17,599 nucleotides of DNA from JBCBXA01 sp039816825 (GCA_039816825.1 JBCBXA010000055.1:1-17599); one strand, 5' to 3'. Positions 1 to 8,503 are shown, numbered from the stretch's first letter. The notes: generated by a model not told the origin, from the letters alone. A program made the numbers and translations.

Positions 1-146
<146 letters not shown>

Positions 147-1785
147 ATCTCATCATCTCCTGATCCGGCAGATGTTTTATCCCTATCGTCGGTGACAGGC
201 CGCGCATCCCTTAGTGTATGGTCGATTGTTCGACGGTCTTTCGCCGTTGCAATAGTCAGTATCCCAGCCAGGTCACCGACAAGATCGACAACCAGTCGCT
301 CGCCGTCCTCGCTTGGGGTCAAGACCACCTTCTCGATCATTGAGCGCAGAATGTTCCGTGCCTCTGGTCTGGCTTCCTTTTCATTCAGTGTCTCGATCAG
401 CCGCTCAATTTCCTGCTGATACCGATCGGCCATCTTGGGATGGAAGATAACTTTCTCTTCCCGGCTGTTTGCCAGTAGCTCTTTCAGTTCTGTCATTCGG
501 TTATGGACGCGGACAGCCTGATCCTTGATCAGCTCCGGCGGAACACCGCCGGAAATCGATTGGATGATTGATTGGCGTTCTTTCTCCAGCCCGTTCAGTT
601 CGCGATTGTATCTCTCGCGGCTCTGATTGTGCTGTCGGTTCAAAAGATTGAGCTGATCATTGTAGGCCCGACAAAACTCCGCCGTGAGGTCACTATTCAT
701 CAAGTGCTCCCGGATGGCACCGATCACCTGCTCTTCCAGATCAACGCGTATGATTGTCTTGCGGTTGTCGCAGGTTCCTTTGTTCTTGGCGGTGGAACAA
801 GCGAGGTGGGTTTTGTTGTGCATGGCATATCCACCGCCGCAGCACCCACATTTGACCATATGTGACAGGAGATAAACCGGGCGGTTCTTCTTATGCAGTG
901 GCACTTCACGCTTGTTGTAGTTGCCCTGTTTCTCCTTGGCAGCATCCCATAGCTCTTGAGGAATGATGCGGAAATCCGGGACTGCCTTGATGACCCACTC
1001 TTCTCTAGGGTTCATGCGGGAAACGCGCTTCCCGGTATCGGGGTTTTTGCGAAAGGTTTGCCGGTTCCAGACCAAGCGGCCAATGTAGAGCTCATTATTC
1101 AGAATGCCGTTGCCACGTTGACGGTTGCCGTAAATCGTACTGGGGCCCCACTCACCACCGCTGGGCGATGGAACCTTCCTGCGGTTCAGGTCTTTGGCCA
1201 TGGCGGCCGGGGAAACGCCGAGAACATACTGTTCAAATATCCAGCGGACGATCTCGGCCTTTACTTCGTTGATCGACCGTCGGCCACGATCAACCAGCCC
1301 ATCGGGCCCTAGCTCCCGAACAACGTCGTAGCCATATGAGTTTCCGCCGCCCACCCGTCCCTGATCAATCCGGCCACGGAGCCCGCGCCGTGTCTTTCTT
1401 GCAAGATCCTTCAGGAAGAGCTCGTTCATCGTGCCTTTCAGGCCGATATGCAGAGGCGTGATGTCACCCTCAGTAACGGTGAACACCGTCACGTCTGCAA
1501 AGTGCATCCTCTTGTAAAAACCGGCAGTGTCTTCCTGGTCTCGCGAGAATCGATCGAGCGCCTCACCCAGCACAACATCAAACAAACCGTTGCCAGCATC
1601 ACTCATCAATTTCTGATGCCAGGTCGGTGGAGCGATGATCCAGAAATGGCCTCATCGGAGTATTCTGCCACCACTTGCCAATCGTGCTTTTTGGCCTCTT
1701 CCTTGCAGAGCCTTAGTTGGTCCTGGGTGGACATGGGGTTCTGCATGTCCGTTGAATGTCGTCCATAGATGGCTACACGCATCGA

Positions 1786-1995
1786 TCAGTTGTTTCCTTT
1801 CTGAAGCTGTTGGTCCGTTTCCCTTTCAATCTTCAACTGAAGAGCATGGTCTCTGGTCGCGGCACTTTTTGCCAGCAGACGCACCAATGCCCGAAACCGA
1901 TCGTCGGCAAGGTATTGCCTCTTGGCGGCTGTTTTCAGTTTTGTTTTATCATGCTCAAGCATTTCTCCTTTGTCAGTCAACATCATTTTCTCCAT
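1786..1995 (-). CDS. Small charged protein upstream of the recombinase, unknown function
   Basis: The product is 69 residues if it begins at ATG 1995; the frame is open further upstream to 2100 but without a better start. It is rich in Lys, Arg, Glu and Asp, with a likely helical segment DDRFRALVRLLAKSAATRD in the middle and no membrane segment. Its stop (1788-1786) is 3 nt before the recombinase ATG at 1782, so the two genes are surely co-transcribed and probably translationally coupled. Small proteins next to serine integrases can be recombination directionality factors or regulators, but no motif proves this here. The start overlaps the end of a three-codon minigene that has the better ribosome binding site. 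Confidence 0.6.
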   Translation of the reverse strand: MEKMMLTDKGEMLEHDKTKLKTAAKRQYLADDRFRALVRLLAKSAATRDHALQLKIERETDQQLQKGNN

Positions 1996-2006
1996 TACAA
2001 GTTCAT
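1995..2006 (-). other. Possible three-codon minigene (Met-Asn-Leu-stop) in front of the small ORF
   Basis: On the minus strand GAGGAG (2019-2014) sits 7 nt before ATG AAC TTG TAA (2006-1995), and the TAA shares its last A with the ATG of the 69-aa ORF (TAATG). The strongest ribosome binding site in the region therefore serves the minigene and not directly the ORF, whose own ATG is 18 nt from GAGGAG. It could be a coupling device or a coincidence. Confidence 0.35.
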
Positions 2007-2029
2007 CTTTCGGCTCCTCTTTATTGAGA

Positions 2030-2061
2030 GAACATATAGTGAACAAATAACATATATGTTC
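2030..2061. promoter_or_regulatory. Palindromic AT-rich candidate operator between divergent genes
   Basis: GAACATATA (2030-2038) and its exact inverse TATATGTTC (2053-2061) flank a 14-bp spacer. Within this lies the perfect 12-bp palindrome AACATATATGTT (2049-2060) and a third GAACA (2041). The region is far richer in A and T than its surroundings. It lies upstream of the small ORF/recombinase operon (minus) and about 140 bp from the divergent gene at 2198. The position suits a repressor or activator site for one or both; no clear -35/-10 pair could be assigned. Confidence 0.5.
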
Positions 2062-2197
2062 GAGTAAACGCAAAGTTTTTCTCAAGGAAAATCTATGCAT
2101 TTCCGTAAGATGGAGCTGTGTTTATTCTAGGCATCGCGAATCGGCCTGTCGCAGGGATTACGATGGGAGAGAATGGGATTTTCGGGGAATCGAGCTC

Positions 2198-3202
2198 ATG
2201 TTCTTCTGGCAGGAAGCCACAAAGGAGCAGTGCCAGACGTTCTACGGCTACGTGAAAAGCTATGTCGAAAACAGAGCCCTTAACTGGCAGACATTCCTCG
2301 ATCACATCTATGCGGAGACCGCAGGCAGCACCGGTACTGAAAGGCCGCAAGCTACCAAAAGCGATCGACACAGTTTCTCGAAAGGGGAACTCAGCCGGAT
2401 CAAAGTGAATTTAATCTGGCAGTGGTTCGAACGGAATGAATGGGGTTACGCAGCTAGGATCGAGCGTGCCGTGGATATGCCACATCCGCTGTTGAGGACC
2501 GAGGTCATTCCGTTCCGGGATATGATCCGTATTGAACGCGAAAAGAAGCGAGCTCGGCGAAGAGAGGCAAATTGGGAGAGGCTGATCGACAACAAAGGAC
2601 AGTTTGGTGCAGTCGATATCATCGTTAGCAAGCCCTCATCTCAACCAATCCCAGAGTTGGCTCCACCGCCTGAGATTCCAGAATTCTTGAAAGCTGAAAC
2701 TAAAAAACCAAAGCAGTCACTTACACCTGAGCAAATCCGGGGTATCCTTGACTCAGTGGGTGATGGTGAAGAGCAGCAATCGGTTGCACCACCCGACAGA
2801 AACCCAAAATCAACAGTGACACCGAGGCGGGGTGACGAGTTTCATTTTGTCTTTGGCGAGTCAACGTCGGGACCAGTAATGGCTCTCCAGAGGGTTGCAC
2901 GACGAAACTGGGAGCTGTTGCCAGTTTCAGGATACGATGCCTATCTTGACCACTCTCTTCCTTTCTCTGTCCTTCCACATGATGAACAAGGAGCGCCGTC
3001 ACCGCTGGTCGAAAGTCAGAGCGTTGGGATGCACAATTTTGTCTTTGTTTTTGCTCCACTCGAGGTTCTCATGAACGTCATTGAGGAAACGAACAGCAGC
3101 GGTATTGTGGAGACTTCTTTGCTCGATCGTATGGCCTCATGGATGCATGAGGCGCCGGATCAGTGGAGACTGTTGCGCCTCAATGTGATCTTCACGCTTT
3201 AG
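2198..3202 (+). CDS. Hypothetical protein, 334 aa, element cargo
   Basis: I do not recognise the family. ATG 2198 is preceded by GGGGA at a 9-nt spacing (2184-2188), supporting this start although the frame is open upstream. The N-terminal 120 residues are probably helical and basic, including KGELSRIKVNLIWQWFERNE, with a charged segment EREKKRARRREANWER. A Pro/Lys-rich linker (about residues 145-215) follows, then a C-terminal domain of alternating hydrophobic strands (RGDEFHFVFGES and HNFVFVFAPLEVL). No signal peptide, membrane helix or obvious catalytic motif is visible. The C-terminal part is only loosely reminiscent of DUF4384-like beta domains, a weak resemblance. The gene is transcribed away from the recombinase, stands alone, and lies next to the RM operon, so a defence or regulatory role is possible but unsupported. 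Confidence 0.75.
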   Translation: MFFWQEATKEQCQTFYGYVKSYVENRALNWQTFLDHIYAETAGSTGTERPQATKSDRHSFSKGELSRIKVNLIWQWFERNEWGYAARIERAVDMPHPLLRTEVIPFRDMIRIEREKKRARRREANWERLIDNKGQFGAVDIIVSKPSSQPIPELAPPPEIPEFLKAETKKPKQSLTPEQIRGILDSVGDGEEQQSVAPPDRNPKSTVTPRRGDEFHFVFGESTSGPVMALQRVARRNWELLPVSGYDAYLDHSLPFSVLPHDEQGAPSPLVESQSVGMHNFVFVFAPLEVLMNVIEETNSSGIVETSLLDRMASWMHEAPDQWRLLRLNVIFTL

Positions 3203-3554
3203 AACTGAGTCATGAGATCGGGATGCTTCGCATCTTCCGCAAGATGTGTGCGGTAGTACCACCGCACCACTTGGCAAGGGGAACCCGCTGCGCGTTCCCC
3301 GTTGCATCCCCTCCGGCCTAATGGCGGGTCATGGGCATCGAACCCAAAACCACGCAATGCAATCGTATCGCCGATTGATCCCTCGGAGCGCTCAGCCGCT
3401 GCACGGCTGTCACCGTCCGGCCAAACAGGCCGAATGAGGAGTGCCCACTACCCAAGCCCTAGGGTCAGCGTTAGGCCGTAAGGTCACGTTTGATGTCCGC
3501 GCTCACCTCCAATTCGCGCTGGCAAAACGTGTATCCACTGGCTACACTTATTCG
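3203..3554 (+). other. 352-bp non-coding region with several hairpins
   Basis: No convincing gene is present. Inverted repeats seen are GATGC/GCATC (3222-3226, 3230-3234), overlapped by the alternative pair CATCTT/AAGATG (3231-3236, 3241-3246). Further pairs are GGGGAAC/GTTCCCC (3278-3284, 3294-3300), CAGCCG/CGGCTG (3393-3398, 3404-3409) and CGGCC/GGCCG (3418-3422, 3428-3432). None is followed by a clear T run. The region could hold a structured RNA, a transcription end for the 334-aa gene, an origin of transfer, or a control region for the RM operon. A 63-codon open frame at 3246-3437 looks like chance. Confidence 0.45.
3529..3548 (+). promoter_or_regulatory. Candidate operator/-10 region of the RHH-mod-res operon
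   Basis: GTGTATCCACTGGCTACAC (3529-3547) is a palindrome centred on 3538 in which 8 of 9 base pairs match, of the form GTGTA-n-CCA-n-TGG-n-TACAC. Its right arm overlaps TACACT (3543-3548), a fair -10 hexamer, which would start transcription at or next to the ATG at 3555. The -35 candidate TGGCAA (3520-3525) is weak. A dimeric RHH protein binding here would block the promoter. Confidence 0.5.
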
Positions 3555-3764
3555 ATGACAATGAAAGACGCAGGCCTTCGCATTCGAATCGACCGGAATC
3601 TCCGCGAGAGGTTCCTGCAAGTCTGCCGTGCGCAAGACAAACCCGCCGCCCAGGTCATTCGAGAATTCATGCGGAGTTATATTCAAACGCATGATCCGGC
3701 AAATGACCTTCAATCGGAAGGTAAGCCGCACAATAGACTTGGGGGCAAAAAATGTCGCGACTGA
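3555..3764 (+). CDS. Small ribbon-helix-helix protein, candidate regulator of the RM operon
   Basis: The product is 69 residues from ATG 3555; ATG 3561 is also possible. A beta strand (GLRIRIDRNL, residues 7-16) and two helices (about 16-27 and 30-45, with PAAQVIREFMRSY) give the pattern of RHH DNA-binding proteins such as antitoxins and small repressors. No Shine-Dalgarno sequence is visible. With the -10-like box at 3543-3548 the message may be leaderless, which is common in Alphaproteobacteria. The gene overlaps mod by 13 nt, so it is first in the RM operon and likely coupled to it. No toxin partner is adjacent. I infer that it represses its own operon through the palindrome at 3529-3547, similar in logic to the controller proteins of type II RM systems. 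Confidence 0.7.
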   Translation: MTMKDAGLRIRIDRNLRERFLQVCRAQDKPAAQVIREFMRSYIQTHDPANDLQSEGKPHNRLGGKKCRD

Positions 3765-5905
3765 CCGATCTGATTGCGCAAGCGAAAGCCAAAGATCCGT
3801 CTCTTGGGCAGGAGCTGGAACGGGAATTCCAGGTCCTTTCCGCTCGGCGTTCATTCGGGCTCAACTTCGAGCGTCACCGCCCTGAAAGTGTCGAGCTGCC
3901 GGGCCGTCCCGTGCGCAAAGGCGACAAGGTGCGAGTCCTGCCACCGCGTGGGGAGACCATAAAGGGCGACCAGCGTCTTTGGCGGGTACGGAGCCTTTTC
4001 GGGAAGGGTGCAGAGCGTCAGGCCAATGTCGAGCTAATCGGCGCAGAAGAGCCGGAAACGCAAAAGGTGCCTGTTGTCGACCTAGTGGTGGTCGCGGAGT
4101 TTCGCGATTACATCTATCCCGGCCTTGTGAGTACAGGAAAGGTCGAGCGTAGGGACAACAAGCCCTTTCACACCGTGATCAATGGCGAAAACTTTCACGC
4201 TCTGGAGGCTCTGACATTCACGCATCGCGGAAAGATCGATGCGATTTACATCGACCCCCCTTACAACACCGGGGCGAAGGATTGGAAGTACAACAATGAT
4301 TACGTTGAGGCAGAAGACCTGTACAGGCACTCTAAGTGGCTAGCATTTATGGAGCGTCGCCTAAAGGTTGCAAAAGAGCTTCTCAACGCTTCTAAAGCCT
4401 GCCTCATTATCAGCATAGATGAAAAGGAATACTTGCGACTTGGGTTGCTCCTCGAGCAAACATTTCCCGATGCAGACGTCGTGATGATTACGAGCGTGAT
4501 AAGCGCAAAAGGTGCGGTTCGCCCGGGACGCTTTTCGCGCGTTGAGGAACATATCTTTTTTGTATTTTTTGGCCATTCCACCGTGCAGTGGTGGAACAGC
4601 AATATGCTTCCCACTGGAAAGGATGATGACAAGAAGAGTTCCCACAAGGAACTCGCGCCCATTGAGTGGCTCCTTCTCAGAAGACGAGAGCCAACCAGCA
4701 TACGTGCAGCGCGACCAAATCAGTTCTATCCGATATTTGTATCCACCGTGGATGGCAGAATTCACTCAATCGGCGATGCGATCACGCCAGATGTAGACCG
4801 CAATTCCATAACAGCTCCCGAGGGGGCAATTGCTATATGGCCACTCAAACCCGATGGCACTGAAATGCTGTGGGGTCTTACACCGGATGTTTTAAGGCGC
4901 AATTTGGAAGAAGGGTACGTGCGGGTAAACAATTGGAAGCCTGAGAAGCTGACCGGCTCAGTGCAATACCTTCAAACAGGCGTGATAAAGCGAATACGTT
5001 CTGGTGAGATTGAAATCACTGGCTATGCCTCCGACGGTTCAGTTCAGGGGCATGTCGCAAAAGGGGCCAGTCTTGGTACGTCTCCGAAACGTGTTTGGAA
5101 TATGCGTTCGCACAACGCAGAGACCGGCGGAACAAACATGCTTTCCGCCCTTCTTCCAGGAAGAAGGTTTCCATTTCCAAAGTCTCTCTACGCTGTTGAA
5201 GACGCGTTGCGTTTCATCGTTTCTGACAATCCAAACGCAACACTCTTAGATTTTTTCAGCGGCTCTGGAACGACTGCGCAGGCGGTAATGCGTTTGAACC
5301 GTCAGGACGGTGGCTTCCGTCAGTGTATTTCGATAACCAACAACGAAGTGGCTGCCGAAGAGCAGTCAGCGTTACGTAGAGCTGGCCTCCGTCCCGGCGA
5401 TCCGGATTGGGAGCAATGGGGTATCTGCGATCACATCACTAAGCCCCGTATCGCCGCTGCAATCTTAGGTGAGACGCCAGAGGGTGACCCCATCAAGGGC
5501 GAATACAAGTTCACAGATGAATTCCCCATGGCCGAAGGCTTTGAGGAAAACGCAGAGTTCTTCACCCTCACCTATGAAACGCCGGTTGCGATCAGTCACA
5601 ATCGCGCATTCGCCCGAATTGCACCAATGTTGTGGATGCGGGCAGGCAGCGAAGGTAGGCGGATTGACGCAATCCCCGCTGGCGGGTGGGAAGTCGCGGA
5701 CACCTACGGCCTCCTTACAGACTTGGACAAGGCAAGCGTCTTTTGCAAAGCGGTGGAAGATGTGGGCACCATTCGAATTGCTTACATTGTTACGGATGAC
5801 GACCGGCGCTTCCAGGCCGTGACGCGCCATCTGCCTGATGCCGTCGAGCCGGTCCGGCTTTACGAGTCGTACCTAACCAATTTCCGATTTTCGATGGGGC
5901 GTTGA
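3752..5905 (+). CDS. mod: Type III restriction-modification system, modification methyltransferase (Mod)
   Basis: The product is 717 residues. It carries the adenine-methyltransferase motif IV DPPY (residues 168-171, in IYIDPPYNTG) ahead of the AdoMet-binding motif I DFFSGSG (about 500-506). That order is the beta class used by type III Mod subunits. It would methylate N6 of adenine on one strand of its site and give specificity to the Mod-Res complex. The start ATG 3752 follows GGGGGCAAAAA and overlaps the RHH gene by 13 nt; res begins 3 nt after the stop. The stretch between the motifs (roughly 4300-5200) holds the target recognition region and is less GC-rich than the ends (25/60 GC at 4381-4440 against 42/60 at 3901-3960 and 35/60 at 5401-5460). 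This suggests a swapped recognition domain. The recognition site cannot be deduced. Confidence 0.93.
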   Translation: MSRLTDLIAQAKAKDPSLGQELEREFQVLSARRSFGLNFERHRPESVELPGRPVRKGDKVRVLPPRGETIKGDQRLWRVRSLFGKGAERQANVELIGAEEPETQKVPVVDLVVVAEFRDYIYPGLVSTGKVERRDNKPFHTVINGENFHALEALTFTHRGKIDAIYIDPPYNTGAKDWKYNNDYVEAEDLYRHSKWLAFMERRLKVAKELLNASKACLIISIDEKEYLRLGLLLEQTFPDADVVMITSVISAKGAVRPGRFSRVEEHIFFVFFGHSTVQWWNSNMLPTGKDDDKKSSHKELAPIEWLLLRRREPTSIRAARPNQFYPIFVSTVDGRIHSIGDAITPDVDRNSITAPEGAIAIWPLKPDGTEMLWGLTPDVLRRNLEEGYVRVNNWKPEKLTGSVQYLQTGVIKRIRSGEIEITGYASDGSVQGHVAKGASLGTSPKRVWNMRSHNAETGGTNMLSALLPGRRFPFPKSLYAVEDALRFIVSDNPNATLLDFFSGSGTTAQAVMRLNRQDGGFRQCISITNNEVAAEEQSALRRAGLRPGDPDWEQWGICDHITKPRIAAAILGETPEGDPIKGEYKFTDEFPMAEGFEENAEFFTLTYETPVAISHNRAFARIAPMLWMRAGSEGRRIDAIPAGGWEVADTYGLLTDLDKASVFCKAVEDVGTIRIAYIVTDDDRRFQAVTRHLPDAVEPVRLYESYLTNFRFSMGR

Positions 5906-5908
5906 GTC

Positions 5909-8503
5909 ATGAAGTTCACGCTCAAAGATTATCAGGATGAGGCCGTCAAAGAGGTTCTGGATCGACTGAAGAAAGCCCGCAAACGTTGGCACGAAGACCG
6001 CGATAAGCATGCTTTCTCACTTACAGCGACGACCGGCGCGGGCAAGACCGTCATGGCGGCGGCAGTCTTCGAATCCCTGTTCTATGGCAATGATGATTAC
6101 GACTTCGAGGCCGATCCCGGAGCGGTGGTGATCTGGTTCAGCGACGATCCATCGCTGAACGAACAGTCCCGCTGGCGGCTTCAGGAAGCATCAGACAAAC
6201 TTACCATCTCCAATCTGGTGACGGTCGGAAACAGCTTCGCAAGAGAGAAGTTCCAGCCGGGCAAAATCTATTTTTTGAACACGCAGAAGCTTTCCAAGAA
6301 CAGCCTCCTAGTGCGTGGCCATGACCAAGACGATCAGGCGCAGGAAACGGTTGATGGGCAACGCATCATGCCGGACATGCGATCTCACACGATTTGGGAC
6401 ACGATCCAGAATACTGTCGAGGACCCCGACCTTACCCTTTACTTGATCCTCGATGAGGCCCATCGCGGCATGAAAGAGGGTGGGCGGTCCAACGGTGACG
6501 GCAAGCCGACGATCGTCAAGCAGCTCATCAACGGTTCCGGAGCAGTACCTGGTATTCCGATTGTTTGGGGTATCTCCGCGACCGTTCAACGGTTCAACGA
6601 TGCTGTTGCTGGGATGCAGGACCGGGGCACGCTGCCAAACGTCATCGTCGATGCAAAGAAAGTGCAGGATTCCGGACTTCTGAAGGATACGATCAACCTC
6701 GATGTCCCCGACGAGACCGGCGACTTTTCAACCGTGCTTCTGCGGCGCGGCACGGCCAAGTTAAGTGAAACCTCGAGCGCCTGGGCGGAATACGCCAACC
6801 AGCAGGACGACGCGGATACCGTTCTGCCGCTTATGGTGTTGCAGGTGCCAAACTCCCCGGACCATAACGAAATTGGCCTGTGGCTCGACACAGTTTTCGA
6901 GCAATGGCCGGCACTTCCGCAAGACGCCATCGCGAACGTCTTCGGCGAACACAAGACCGAGACGTTTGGCAGACACACGGCCCCCTACATCGCGCCGGAG
7001 CGCGTGCAAGAATCCGAGTGGGTGCGCATTCTGATAGCAAAGGACGCCATCAGCACAGGTTGGGACTGTCCGCGCGCAGAAGTGATGGTCTCTTTTAGGG
7101 CGGCTTCCGACAAGACCCACATCACCCAGTTACTTGGACGCATGGTCCGAACGCCTTTGGCACGGCGCATTCCCGGTAACGACAGGCTGAACGCGGTCGA
7201 TTGCCTGCTTCCGCATTTCGACAAGAAATCGGTGGAGGCCGTTGTGACTGCGCTGATGTCAGGCGGTGAGGCTGGGGACGAGCTGCCCGGTCGGCGTGTG
7301 CTTATTAATCCGCATGAAATGAAGCCAAATCCTGCAATCCCTGAGGACGTTTGGCAAAAGCTGCTTTCCTTACCGTCGCAGACCTTGCCCAAACGGCAGG
7401 CCCGGCCAGTTAAACGGCTCACGGCCCTGGCACACGAACTGGCAGTCGATGGGCTTCTACCCGATGCCGGGAAGAAGGCTCACGCCGAGATGCACAAGGT
7501 TCTCGACGGTACTCAGGTCAGGTATGCTGAAGAAATCAAGAAGGCCCGCGATTCCGTACTCACTGTTGAAGGAAAGACCGTAAAGGCCGATGTCGAAACT
7601 AAGGAAATGACTTTCGACGATTTTGTCGAAGCTGCCGACTATGCCGTCATTGAGGACGCATACAAGCGCGCGGCGCGCGTCATCAGCCCCGACCTTGCCA
7701 AAACCTATAGCGAACACCTCGCCAGCAAAGCAGGCGAGGATGACGATCCTGAGGAAGCGCTGATCGAAGCCCATACCGTCATAGCCGCCCTTGGACTTGT
7801 ACCTGACTTGAAGGATGACCTTGAGGTGGCTGCCGAGAAGCTCTCGAACCAGTGGCTGACCAACTACCGGGTTCAAGTCAAAAGCCTTTCGGATGAACGG
7901 CAGGAGGTCTATCGCCAAATTCGGGAAATGAGCGCCGATCCTTTGGACGTTGATCTTGCACGGCCCAACACTTGGCTTCAGATGACAATAGCCCGCAAGG
8001 CTGATGGCACGGAAGAGCCGCTTCCGCGTTTCGAGAGGCACATGCTTTGCGATGATGGCGGCCTGTTTCCCGGGGACTTCAATTCGTGGGAGGGCAAGGT
8101 CGTCAATGCAGAGCTGGCGCGAGCCGGTACGGTCGCCTGGTATCGAAACCCTGCCCGCGCCAGCCAGGACTCTCTGGGCGTGACCTATGAAGAGGGCGGC
8201 GATACCAAGATCGTCCGGCCGGACTTTATCTTCTTCGCGGATCTGGACGATGGCACAGTGGTCGCCGATATCGTCGATCCCCACGGTATTCAGTTTGGTG
8301 ATGCTCTCCCGAAACTGAAGGGCTTAGCGGATTACGCCGAAGCCAATGCTGGCATCTACCGGCGGATCGAGGTTGTCGCTGAAGTCGGCGGAACCTTTCG
8401 CACCATCGACCTGACCGAAGCGTCAGCGAGGGCGGCGGTCAAATCAGCCGTGACTGTGAGGCAGGTTTATGAAAACGAGGTGGCGGACGACTACGTTATA
8501 TAG
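5909..8503 (+). CDS. res: Type III restriction enzyme, Res subunit (SF2 helicase with C-terminal nuclease region)
   Basis: The product is 864 residues and should translocate or slide on DNA using ATP and cleave unmodified DNA together with Mod. Helicase motifs are clear: Walker A ATTGAGKT (40-47), DEAH (182-185), SAT (223-225), and motif VI QLLGRMVRT (407-415). The C-terminal part contains RPDFIFF (PD at 771-772) followed by VVADIVDPHG (784-793). This is where a PD-(D/E)XK nuclease core would sit, but with Asp-x-x-Asp-Pro-His-Gly in place of ExK. I recall this VDPHG form from a subset of DEAD/DEAH-box Res-like proteins, so it may be a family feature, not decay. The gene starts 3 nt after mod and is surely co-transcribed. 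Confidence 0.92.
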   Translation: MKFTLKDYQDEAVKEVLDRLKKARKRWHEDRDKHAFSLTATTGAGKTVMAAAVFESLFYGNDDYDFEADPGAVVIWFSDDPSLNEQSRWRLQEASDKLTISNLVTVGNSFAREKFQPGKIYFLNTQKLSKNSLLVRGHDQDDQAQETVDGQRIMPDMRSHTIWDTIQNTVEDPDLTLYLILDEAHRGMKEGGRSNGDGKPTIVKQLINGSGAVPGIPIVWGISATVQRFNDAVAGMQDRGTLPNVIVDAKKVQDSGLLKDTINLDVPDETGDFSTVLLRRGTAKLSETSSAWAEYANQQDDADTVLPLMVLQVPNSPDHNEIGLWLDTVFEQWPALPQDAIANVFGEHKTETFGRHTAPYIAPERVQESEWVRILIAKDAISTGWDCPRAEVMVSFRAASDKTHITQLLGRMVRTPLARRIPGNDRLNAVDCLLPHFDKKSVEAVVTALMSGGEAGDELPGRRVLINPHEMKPNPAIPEDVWQKLLSLPSQTLPKRQARPVKRLTALAHELAVDGLLPDAGKKAHAEMHKVLDGTQVRYAEEIKKARDSVLTVEGKTVKADVETKEMTFDDFVEAADYAVIEDAYKRAARVISPDLAKTYSEHLASKAGEDDDPEEALIEAHTVIAALGLVPDLKDDLEVAAEKLSNQWLTNYRVQVKSLSDERQEVYRQIREMSADPLDVDLARPNTWLQMTIARKADGTEEPLPRFERHMLCDDGGLFPGDFNSWEGKVVNAELARAGTVAWYRNPARASQDSLGVTYEEGGDTKIVRPDFIFFADLDDGTVVADIVDPHGIQFGDALPKLKGLADYAEANAGIYRRIEVVAEVGGTFRTIDLTEASARAAVKSAVTVRQVYENEVADDYVI

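Noticed and set aside
572..1312. Plus-strand frames at 572-865 and 956-1312
   Set aside because: Antisense to the recombinase, whose domains are clear; no start signals.
3246..3437. 63-codon plus-strand frame
   Set aside because: No ribosome binding site, odd composition, and it runs through several hairpins; better explained as non-coding.
3440..3554. Longer RHH protein starting at GTG 3441
   Set aside because: The extra 38 residues look unlike a protein domain, GAGGA is too close to the GTG, and the RHH strand begins a few residues after ATG 3555, as in related small proteins.
3555..3764. RHH protein as antitoxin of a toxin-antitoxin pair
   Set aside because: No small toxin gene lies next to it; the following gene is mod, overlapping by 13 nt.
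3471..3854. 127-codon minus-strand frame over the RHH gene and mod start
   Set aside because: Antisense to the overlapping RHH and mod reading frames, no start signal and no domain.
7457..8284. 275-codon open frame on the minus strand inside res
   Set aside because: It is fully antisense to a well-supported Res subunit, has no recognisable domain, and long antisense frames are expected in GC-rich coding DNA.
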